DNA of 12,977 nucleotides from Tidjanibacter sp. (lineage in GTDB: Bacteria > Bacteroidota > Bacteroidia > Bacteroidales > Rikenellaceae), in the NCBI GenBank assembly GCA_017630115.1, contig JAGBVY010000170.1, positions 1 to 12,977 on the forward strand, read 5' to 3'. The notes under the pieces are model-generated. The model was not told the origin of the DNA, did not search any database, and was given only the letters and a program-made list of their open reading frames with translations. Both the position numbers and the translations under genes were made by a program. Below, one piece after another: positions 1 to 6,227 of the stretch; positions within the stretch are counted from its first letter, which is position 1, and every line of letters starts with the position of its first letter.

Positions 1-14
1 AGTTTAGGGAATAG

Positions 15-68
15 GCCCTTAAACCCCTTAAAGCCCCTAAGGCCCCTAAGGCCCTTAATGCCTTAGGT
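15..68. repeat. Degenerate 9-nt tandem array (six units)
   Basis: Six consecutive nonamers can be read without a gap: gcccttaaa, ccccttaaa, gcccctaag, gcccctaag, gcccttaat and gccttaggt. Two are identical and the others differ by one to three bases. The array is non-coding, lies beyond the 3' end of dapF, and runs straight into the heptamer array at 70-97. The same 9-nt style recurs at the right end of the window (12897-12941). Function is unknown; it looks like a decayed tandem expansion. Confidence 0.75.
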
Positions 69-69
69 C

Positions 70-97
70 GTTAGACGTTAGACCTTAGACGTTAGAC
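70..97. repeat. 7-nt tandem array (gttagac x4)
   Basis: Four abutting heptamers: gttagac, gttagac, cttagac, gttagac. The segment 64-84 that includes the first two units reappears as an exact 21-bp match in the opposite orientation at 5547-5567. Related gttagac/gtttgac units also make up the array at 11660-11701. The unit length is not a multiple of three, and no ORF runs through it. Function unknown. Confidence 0.75.
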
Positions 98-119
98 CCA
101 TAGCCCTCGGCTGGGTTTT
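95..119 (+). terminator. Weak terminator-like hairpin
   Basis: On the plus strand, 95-100 pairs with 112-117 (the core is accca with tgggt). After a two-base bulge, gcc at 103-105 pairs with ggc at 109-111 around a 3-nt loop, and four T residues lie at 116-119, partly inside the stem. It could end transcription entering from a plus-strand gene left of the window. The T-tract is short and the stem overlaps the heptamer repeat, so it may be a chance structure. Confidence 0.25.
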
Positions 120-128
120 GTGGAGGGA

Positions 129-209
129 TTTTTGTGCCAAGCAAGGACGCAAGTCCGCAGTTTACTGAACGTAAATGAGGAACTTGCGAGCCGAAGCTTG
201 GTGCAAAAA
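129..209 (+). repeat. 81-nt imperfect palindrome / possible structured RNA
   Basis: Three nested stems are visible: 129-142 with 196-209 (14 pairs including a T5/A5 base), 148-154 with 182-188 (7 perfect pairs) and 160-165 with 171-176 (6 pairs, 5-nt loop at 166-170). Short, nearly symmetrical internal loops separate them, and extra pairs are possible at 145-146/191-192. The non-Watson-Crick positions (135/203, 136/202 and 160/176) are G·U on the plus strand but would be A·C on the minus strand, so an RNA form would be plus-strand, convergent with dapF. The T and A runs sit on the wrong sides for an intrinsic terminator on either strand. It may be a palindromic repeat element or a small structured RNA; the identity is unknown. 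Confidence 0.55.
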
Positions 210-236
210 GCACCCACAAGGCACAGCCGCTTGAAA

Positions 237-1034
237 TTAGAGGTCTAACGACCCCCTAAACACCAACCTCGCCGGGCCGGTCAGCTCAACATTGGTGTAG
301 CGGCCGTCGGCGCTCTTTGCAAAATCGACTTCAAGCTCGCCACCCATAGCACGCAACCAGAAGTGGCGCACCTCCGATTGGAGTGTGTGACAAATGGCAA
401 TGGCTGTGGCAGTAGCCCCCGTGCCACACGCAAGTGTCTCATCCTCAACGCCTCGCTCGTAGGTCCTCAGAGCCAAGCGACCCTCACCCAAAATCTCAAC
501 AAAGTTGATGTTAGCACCCGATGTTGGGGCTGTTTTGGCATCGTAGCGCAAGCGGCGACCCTCGCCAACAACATCCATATCGAGGCTCTCCACGCGACGC
601 ACCAAGTGGGGCGAACCAGTATTGAGAAGCACGTCGCCATCGGGGCACACCTCAACCTCAGCCACATCGACCATCGAGAGTCTTACGGTAGCCAAAGAGC
701 CTTTGCGCGAGAGGATTTGGGCCTTGTGGAGTCCATCGACGGCCTCAAAAGTTTTCTCGTCGCCCCCAATGCCCAAGTGGTCGGCAAACCACGCTATACA
801 CCTGCCGCCATTGCCACACATAGTGGCCTCGGGGCCGTCGGCATTGAAGTAGCGCATAGAGAAGTCGGCACGCTCGCTGCTTCCCAAAATCATTGCGCCA
901 TCGCCTCCTACGCCTGTGCGACGATTGCAAATTTGCCTAATCTGCTCCTCGGTAGGCTCAAAATTTGCACTCCTAAGGTCGAGCAACACAAAGTCATTGC
1001 CTGCTCCTTCGTATTTCCAAAACTCTATTTTCAT
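237..1034 (-). CDS. dapF: Diaminopimelate epimerase DapF
   Basis: DapF interconverts LL- and meso-diaminopimelate, the cofactor-free step that supplies meso-DAP for peptidoglycan and lysine in the cytoplasm. The 265-residue protein is near the usual family length of about 270. The N-terminal motif KYEGAGNDFVLLD (residues 7-19) is typical. The two catalytic cysteines are present: Cys73 in ATMCGNGGRC and Cys203 in LACGTGATA. The substrate-binding stretch TSGANINFVE (171-180) and the GSPHLV segment (140-145) also fit. The start is the ATG whose product begins MKIEFWKYEG, which is the standard family start. The gene is transcribed away from tamL, with a TATATTTG box about 23 bases upstream of the ATG. 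The last codons (Ser-Leu-Asp before the final Leu) are written by the same gtcgttagac sequence found in the neighbouring intergenic repeat, so the extreme C-terminus may have been shaped by repeat DNA. Confidence 0.97.
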   Translation of the reverse strand: MKIEFWKYEGAGNDFVLLDLRSANFEPTEEQIRQICNRRTGVGGDGAMILGSSERADFSMRYFNADGPEATMCGNGGRCIAWFADHLGIGGDEKTFEAVDGLHKAQILSRKGSLATVRLSMVDVAEVEVCPDGDVLLNTGSPHLVRRVESLDMDVVGEGRRLRYDAKTAPTSGANINFVEILGEGRLALRTYERGVEDETLACGTGATATAIAICHTLQSEVRHFWLRAMGGELEVDFAKSADGRYTNVELTGPARLVFRGSLDL

Positions 1035-1056
1035 TCAAAAAACACTTTTATACCTA

Positions 1057-1064
1057 CAAATATA
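1057..1064 (-). promoter_or_regulatory. Bacteroidetes -7 box for dapF
   Basis: Reading the minus strand gives TATATTTG, a full match to the Bacteroidetes -7 consensus TAnnTTTG, about 23 bases ahead of the dapF ATG. I see no clear TTTG -33 element at the expected distance. It mirrors the identical plus-strand box at 1078-1085. Confidence 0.5.
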
Positions 1065-1077
1065 GAATAATTTATCG

Positions 1078-1085
1078 TATATTTG
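1078..1085 (+). promoter_or_regulatory. Bacteroidetes -7 box for tamL
   Basis: TATATTTG matches TAnnTTTG and lies 28 bases before the tamL ATG, which would give a leader of roughly 20 nt. A -33 TTTG is not obvious. Together with 1057-1064 it forms a perfect 8-bp inverted repeat separated by 13 bases, so it could also serve as an operator dyad between the divergent genes. Confidence 0.5.
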
Positions 1086-1113
1086 AGAAATTTTTTGCTC
1101 CTTCTAAAAAGAA

Positions 1114-3492
1114 ATGAGATTTACGACACACAGCAAATTGGCTCAGCTGCTACTTTTGGCCCTCACGATTGTGGTGGTCAGTGCGTGTAGTATCCAGAAT
1201 TATCTGCCCGAAGGAGCTTATGTATTGACCTCGAACAAGATTGAGAGCGACCACCAAACGCCCCGCTCGGAACGTATATCTTCGAGCGAAATCAGCCAAT
1301 ACATCAAGCAACGTCCCTCGATGGACTTGTGGAATGTGCGTGCGTGGCTCTATCTGAGGGCCGACGGAGAGAAGAAAAACCTCTGGAACTCGCTCCTGAG
1401 AACCCTCGGCACACCCCCAACCCTGCTCGACACAACCCTCACCAGACGCAGTGCCGACAACATTGAGGCTTATGTAGCCTCGCGCGGATTCTTTTCTGCC
1501 ACCGAGGAGTACTCCTTCCGACTGAATCCCGACTCTCGCACAGCCGAGGTGACCTATACCACCATTCAGGGCGAGCCCTATCGCATTGCCGACGTGGTCT
1601 ACAACATCGAGGATAGCTACATCGCCAAACTCATCCAGAGCGACACCCTCTCCTCCATCCACCCCGGGGCAATACTCGACATCAACGCCTTGGGCGAGGA
1701 GCGCACACGCCTTACCGAAATGCTCCGTAGCGAGGGCTACTACGACTTTGCCGAGAGCAGCATTGAGTTTCAGGTAGATACAACCCTCGGCAACCACGAG
1801 GCCAGTGTGGAGATGATTCTCCGCCAGCAAGTGGTGGGCTACAACCGCGAGGGTGAGCCTATTGGTCAGAACAACCCCCTCTACCGCATTGGCAACATCC
1901 GCGTTATGCCCGACTACGACGCCACGGAGGCGGCCACCAACCCCGACTATCTGCTCTCGCTCGACACACTCAACTACCGAGGTATGGAGATTGTCTATCG
2001 TGGCATTAGGCCCAACATACGCCCCTCGGTGTTGCGCCGCCTGATAAAGTTGCAGAGTGGCTCGATGTACAACGAGAGGAGGGTCAATACCACCTACGAC
2101 AACCTTATGAGGGTGGACTACATCCACAGCGCCAACATACTCTTCACCCCCGAAGGACGCGACCAGCTACGCAAAGTAACCTTCGTGGGCGACCATTGGA
2201 GCGACACGGCCGAGACATTGGAAGGTGTGCTCGACTGCGAGATTAGGCTCTCGCCCGCTATGCGCCAGAGCTACAAGATTGAGTTGGAGGCCTCAACAAC
2301 GTCGAGTTTCTATGGCATATCCACAACCGTGGGTTACCAAAACCGCAATCTCTTCCGAGGAGCAGAGCAGTTGGATTTGAGTTTCACCTATGGCTACGAA
2401 CTGCTTAGGGTGGAAGACCCATCGTTGGGCCGCAACTCCACCGAGGTGGGCGGTATGGTGGGTGTTACCTTCCCTCAGTTCCTCTTCCCCATCGACATCG
2501 ACCCCTACGGACTGGTTCATACCCCCCAGACACGACTCGAATTTTCAATCAACGGCCAAGACCGTCGCTACTACAACCGCGTACTCTCCAACATCAGTTT
2601 TGGCTACAATTGGAGCGACGGCGGACGCAGCCTCTTCTCCGTTAGACCCTTCGACGTGAGCCTTGTGAAGATGAACTACGTCAGCCAAGATTTTCTCGAC
2701 AGGCTGCAAAATCCCTACCTGAGAGATAGTTACACAACACAGATGATGGCCGGCATATCGGGTTCCTATGCCTACGGAGTGCAAGATATTGCCACCCGCA
2801 GCGACTACACCACCCTGCGTGCAGGCTTCTCCACCAGCGGCAACCTCATCTCGGGTGTAAAGCACCTGATTGGGGCGAGCAAGACCGACGGCCACTACAC
2901 TGTCTTTGGCATCCCCTATGCTCAGTATGTGCGTGGCGATGTGACCTTTGCACAGTCGATTGGCTTGGGCGACAAGGTCAATTTTGTCTATCGCCTCTAT
3001 GGCGGATTGATTTTCCCCTATGGCAACTCGCGCAACGAGTCGTTGCCAGCCGATAGGTTGTTCTATGCGGGAGGCATCAATAGTATGCGTGGTTGGACGG
3101 TACGCACACTTGGCCCGGGCGACTCAGCCGAGGTTGATAGTGGCTACCCCAGTCAATTTGGCAACCTCCGCTTGGAGGCCAATGCCGAGTTGCGCTTCCC
3201 TCTGGGAGGTATTTTCGACGGTGCGGCATTTGTCGATGCGGGCAACGTCTGGTACACCCCCAACATCCAAGACATACCCGAAGGTGCGGCCTTCAAGTTT
3301 GGTACAATGTTCGAGCAGATTGCCCTCAATACGGGCGTTGGTTTGAGGCTCAACCTGAGCGTCTTGATTCTACGTCTTGACTGGGGTATTCAGCTCTACA
3401 ACCCCGGCAAGAGCGAGGGCAACCGTTGGGTGATAGCTCAACCCAACATACGCAATACTTCGCTCAACTTCGGTATTGGTTATCCCTTCTAA
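1114..3492 (+). CDS. tamL: TamA/BamA-family outer-membrane assembly lipoprotein (TamL-like)
   Basis: This is a 792-residue outer-membrane protein of the Omp85 superfamily, probably TamL, the Bacteroidetes version of TamA that carries a lipoprotein signal. The N-terminus has a hydrophobic stretch (about 10-22) and a lipobox ending VSAC, which would lipidate Cys25. A periplasmic region with POTRA-like strands follows (about 130-400, for example YRIADVVYNIED and YRIGNIRVMPD). The rest is rich in alternating aromatic and polar strands expected of a 16-stranded barrel. The segment FYAGGINSMRGW (650-661) contains the Omp85 loop-6 Arg-Gly motif (Arg659-Gly660), and the chain ends GIGYPF with the C-terminal Phe typical of a barrel signal. 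The expected role is insertion or assembly of outer-membrane proteins. No tamB gene is next to it here. It is followed after 12 nt by the GH2 gene, suggesting co-transcription. The lipobox is what separates it from classical BamA. Confidence 0.88.
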   Translation: MRFTTHSKLAQLLLLALTIVVVSACSIQNYLPEGAYVLTSNKIESDHQTPRSERISSSEISQYIKQRPSMDLWNVRAWLYLRADGEKKNLWNSLLRTLGTPPTLLDTTLTRRSADNIEAYVASRGFFSATEEYSFRLNPDSRTAEVTYTTIQGEPYRIADVVYNIEDSYIAKLIQSDTLSSIHPGAILDINALGEERTRLTEMLRSEGYYDFAESSIEFQVDTTLGNHEASVEMILRQQVVGYNREGEPIGQNNPLYRIGNIRVMPDYDATEAATNPDYLLSLDTLNYRGMEIVYRGIRPNIRPSVLRRLIKLQSGSMYNERRVNTTYDNLMRVDYIHSANILFTPEGRDQLRKVTFVGDHWSDTAETLEGVLDCEIRLSPAMRQSYKIELEASTTSSFYGISTTVGYQNRNLFRGAEQLDLSFTYGYELLRVEDPSLGRNSTEVGGMVGVTFPQFLFPIDIDPYGLVHTPQTRLEFSINGQDRRYYNRVLSNISFGYNWSDGGRSLFSVRPFDVSLVKMNYVSQDFLDRLQNPYLRDSYTTQMMAGISGSYAYGVQDIATRSDYTTLRAGFSTSGNLISGVKHLIGASKTDGHYTVFGIPYAQYVRGDVTFAQSIGLGDKVNFVYRLYGGLIFPYGNSRNESLPADRLFYAGGINSMRGWTVRTLGPGDSAEVDSGYPSQFGNLRLEANAELRFPLGGIFDGAAFVDAGNVWYTPNIQDIPEGAAFKFGTMFEQIALNTGVGLRLNLSVLILRLDWGIQLYNPGKSEGNRWVIAQPNIRNTSLNFGIGYPF

Positions 3493-3504
3493 AAGCTACT
3501 ACAA

Positions 3505-5541
3505 ATGAAAAACAGAGTGCTAAGACATCTACTCATAGTTGTAGCCACGCTACTACTCTCGCAAGCCAATCTTGTGGCCCGCGAGACCTTTACACTCAAC
3601 CGCGACTGGAAGTTCTTCACCTACTCCGAGAACTACTCCTCCATAGTCAATCTGCCTCACCAATGGAACTCCGACGCCCTAAGTGGCCGACTCGACTACT
3701 ACCGAGGTGTGGGCAACTATCTGCGCTATGTCGATTTCCGCCACGAGTGGAAAGAGCAGCACAAACGCATCTACATTCGTTTTGGTGGTGCCAACCAGTC
3801 CACCGACCTGCTGATAAATGGTAGGTATGTGGGTCGCCACGAGGGAGGCAGCACAGCCTTCACCTTTGAGATTACAGACTACCTCAACTTCAACGGGCGC
3901 GACCTGCTGTGGGTTGTGGTGAGCAACGCCCAGCAGAATGAGGTTATGCCTACGGCAGGCAACGAAATATCCTATGGTGGCATCTTCCGCGACGTTACTA
4001 TCATAGTGGAAGAGGAAACCCACATAGCCCTCGACCACTACTCCTCCAACGGCCTCTACATCCACCCCAAGCAGGTTGGCAGCACTAAGGTTGTGGGCGA
4101 GGCGGAGATTGTCGTAAGCGCCACCAGTAGCCATAGCGCCACCCTGACGCTGAGTATCAAAGAGCCAGAGGGGGCAGTGCTCCTATCGACCACACAGAAG
4201 GTGCGTACAAGCAAGGGTACAACACGCACTTTCATACCCTTTGAGATTGAGAATCCGAGGCTGTGGAACGGCACCATCGACCCCGCACTCTACACCTTCA
4301 ACGTAAGCCTCTCCGTTGGGGGCGAGCAGATGGATGAGGTTGGCACCTCGACTGGCTTCCGCACCTACGAGATAACCCAGCAAGGATTTAGGCTCAATGG
4401 CGCCGACTACCCCATCAAGGGTGTGTTGCTCCATCGCGACAGAGCATTAAGTGGCCTGGCCGTGAGCGAGAGGGAGGTATATGAAGACATCCAGTTTGCT
4501 CGCGAGATGGGGGCTAATGCTATTAGAGTTGTGGGCGGTAGTCACCACCCATCGTTCTACCGAATGTGCAATAGTTTGGGTATGTTGGTTGTAAACGACC
4601 TTCCATTTATGGGTGCTACAACGCTCAATGGCAAAGGTTTCTTCGACACGGAGGCTTTTAGGAACAATGGCAAAGAGCAGCTCAGCGAGATGATATATCA
4701 GAACTACAACCACCCCTCCATTATGGCGTGGAATCTCTTCTCGGAGTTGGAGGTTAGGGGCGACAGCCCTGTGGATTACCTCCGTGAACTCCACTCGTTG
4801 GCCAAGAAGCTCGACCCTTGGAGGCTCACCTCGGGTTGGAGCAACCAAGATGGCGACATCAATTTCGTCACCGACCTGATTGTTTGGAGCCATAGCTTTG
4901 GTTGGATTGAGGGACTTCCCAGCGACATTGCCATTTGGCAAGAGCAGCTCCACTCTGTGCCCGAATGGGACGCCTTACACTCGGCTGTGAGCTACAAGTG
5001 TGGCGGCAACATCTTCCACCAGAGCGACCTTCTGGAAAAACCTCTCTCGTCGAGCAACTGGCACCCAGAGAGGTGGCAGACCCACTTCCACGAAACCTAC
5101 CTCAGCCACATCGGTGACGACGAGAAATTTTGGGGAGTGTGGATTGATGGCTTGTTTGACTATGCCTCGATTGACACCCACCGCTCAGCTGGTGGTGTGT
5201 GCGATATGGGACTTGTGAGCTTCAACCGTCAGGCCCGCAAAGACGCCTTCTACCTCTACAAGTCGGTGTGGAATAGCGACGAAGAGTTCCTCCACATTGC
5301 CGAGAAACGTTGGGGCAGACGTACCGACACACTCCAAACCATAAAGGTCTATACCAACTTGCCCGAAGCCGACCTGAGCGTCAATGGCAATTTTGTGGGC
5401 TCGGGCGAGAATGTAGGCGGACGCATCGTCTGGGAGGGTGTCGATTTGGAACGCGGAACCAACACTATTGAGGTGAGTTCGCGCGGCATAACAGAGCGCA
5501 CAACAGTGGAGATTCCCCACAGCTATTCGAGTGACTTATAA
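3505..5541 (+). CDS. Secreted GH2-family protein with degraded active site
   Basis: The 678-residue product has a signal peptide (hydrophobic 8-20, probable cleavage near residues 21-25). The GH2 order follows: jelly-roll sugar-binding domain (about 26-200), Ig-like domain (about 205-300), TIM barrel (about 303-600) and a C-terminal Ig-like domain resembling DUF4982 (about 612-678, LSVNGNFVGSG). Family landmarks include KGVLLHRDRALSG, EMGANAIRVVGGSHHP, NHPSIMAWNLFSELE and the stretch after HQ that ends WHPERWQTHFHETY. Two active-site positions differ from the family. The usual Asn-Glu is Ser413-Glu414, so the acid/base Glu is kept but its partner Asn is lost. The usual SEYG nucleophile motif reads VSYK (495-498), with Ser496 replacing Glu. 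The reading frame is intact and otherwise well conserved, so this is a likely pseudo-glycosidase or sugar-binding protein rather than a decaying pseudogene. A standard retaining beta-galactosidase or glucuronidase activity is unlikely. It starts 12 nt after tamL. Confidence 0.88.
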   Translation: MKNRVLRHLLIVVATLLLSQANLVARETFTLNRDWKFFTYSENYSSIVNLPHQWNSDALSGRLDYYRGVGNYLRYVDFRHEWKEQHKRIYIRFGGANQSTDLLINGRYVGRHEGGSTAFTFEITDYLNFNGRDLLWVVVSNAQQNEVMPTAGNEISYGGIFRDVTIIVEEETHIALDHYSSNGLYIHPKQVGSTKVVGEAEIVVSATSSHSATLTLSIKEPEGAVLLSTTQKVRTSKGTTRTFIPFEIENPRLWNGTIDPALYTFNVSLSVGGEQMDEVGTSTGFRTYEITQQGFRLNGADYPIKGVLLHRDRALSGLAVSEREVYEDIQFAREMGANAIRVVGGSHHPSFYRMCNSLGMLVVNDLPFMGATTLNGKGFFDTEAFRNNGKEQLSEMIYQNYNHPSIMAWNLFSELEVRGDSPVDYLRELHSLAKKLDPWRLTSGWSNQDGDINFVTDLIVWSHSFGWIEGLPSDIAIWQEQLHSVPEWDALHSAVSYKCGGNIFHQSDLLEKPLSSSNWHPERWQTHFHETYLSHIGDDEKFWGVWIDGLFDYASIDTHRSAGGVCDMGLVSFNRQARKDAFYLYKSVWNSDEEFLHIAEKRWGRRTDTLQTIKVYTNLPEADLSVNGNFVGSGENVGGRIVWEGVDLERGTNTIEVSSRGITERTTVEIPHSYSSDL

Positions 5542-5546
5542 GGGAG

Positions 5547-5567
5547 GGTCTAACGTCTAACGACCTA
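5547..5567 (-). repeat. Inverted copy of the 64-84 intergenic element
   Basis: This 21-bp segment is the exact reverse complement of 64-84, including two gttagac heptamers, and lies 6 bases after the GH2 stop codon. A 21-bp exact match between two gaps 5.5 kb apart is not expected by chance and marks a dispersed short repeat family. Confidence 0.75.
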
Positions 5568-5603
5568 TGGCTGATAGAAAACAGAGCTTATAAGGGTCTT
5601 AGG

Positions 5604-5674
5604 GGGTAACAAGGGTAACAGGCCCTAAAAATGCTGAATGCTGAATACTGATAACTAAAAACTAATAACTCAAT
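5604..5674. repeat. 9-nt pair followed by six 7-nt units up to the cvpA start
   Basis: Two nonamers, gggtaacaa and gggtaacag (5604-5621), are followed at 5633-5674 by six abutting heptamers: gctgaat, gctgaat, actgata, actaaaa, actaata and actcaat. The last unit ends one base before the ATG of the next gene, so the translation initiation region is itself made of the repeat. No TAnnTTTG box or purine-rich ribosome-binding site is visible in the gap. The stretches 5599-5604 and 5623-5628 are complementary (ttaggg/ccctaa) but lack a T-run. Confidence 0.7.
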
Positions 5675-5675
5675 T

Positions 5676-6188
5676 ATGGCTATTGTAGATTACATCGTGA
5701 TTGCCATTGCAATCATCTCCGCCATTACTGGCGCAAAAAAGGGTTTCTTCTCGCAACTCGGCTCATTGCTCGGCATTGTTGTGGGTGTCTATTTGGCCTA
5801 CCAATTTAGCGACCAAGTGGGCGAGTGGATTGGCGTGGACGACATCAACCCCATTTTTGCCTACGCACTCCTCTTCTTGGTTGGTGCTGTGGCTGCGCTG
5901 CTCTTGGCAAGCCTTGCATCGAAAATCCTCCACGGCATAGGATTGGGCTTCTTCGACTACGTTGGTGGCGCACTCCTCTCGTTGGTCACTTCGGTACTTG
6001 TTATGAGCCTTCTCTTGGGCTTCGTAAGGCAAATTGGCGAGTCGATGGATACCGACCTGCTGAAAGACTCGGTCACCGTACCCATAATTGAGGAGGTTTC
6101 CGACGTGGTATTTCCCTACTTGGTGGAGATTAAAGATGCCGTAATCGACGGCAGTAAAGATGTCAATTTGGAGTGGCCATTGCAGTAA
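5676..6188 (+). CDS. CvpA-family inner-membrane protein
   Basis: This 170-residue protein has about four hydrophobic segments (roughly 3-19, 25-43, 60-82 and 96-117) and a short acidic C-terminal region, the usual layout of the CvpA (colicin V production) family. The start MAIVDYIVIAIAIISAITGAKKGF fits the family's conserved first helix followed by a Gly-Lys-Lys-Gly-Phe turn, and the GFFDYVGGALL segment (91-101) matches the loop before the fourth helix. Members are inner-membrane proteins linked in enterobacteria to colicin V export and envelope stress resistance; the biochemical function is unknown. It begins immediately after a heptamer repeat array and is followed by rsgA after 39 nt in the same direction, probably as one transcript. 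Confidence 0.85.
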   Translation: MAIVDYIVIAIAIISAITGAKKGFFSQLGSLLGIVVGVYLAYQFSDQVGEWIGVDDINPIFAYALLFLVGAVAALLLASLASKILHGIGLGFFDYVGGALLSLVTSVLVMSLLLGFVRQIGESMDTDLLKDSVTVPIIEEVSDVVFPYLVEIKDAVIDGSKDVNLEWPLQ

Positions 6189-6227
6189 TAAGCCGCCCAA
6201 AAACAGAATAACCCAAAGAGTGAGTTT

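Noticed and set aside
129..209. dapF transcription terminator
   Set aside because: On the minus strand the T-run lies on the 5' side of the stem and A residues follow it, which is the wrong polarity for an intrinsic terminator.
363..1070. 235-codon plus-strand open frame opposite dapF
   Set aside because: dapF on the other strand has both catalytic cysteines and full family length; this frame has no family features.
1150..2127. 325-codon open frame on the minus strand opposite tamL
   Set aside because: The product is low in recognisable motifs and lies wholly opposite a well-supported tamL; it reflects codon bias in the GC-rich sense gene.
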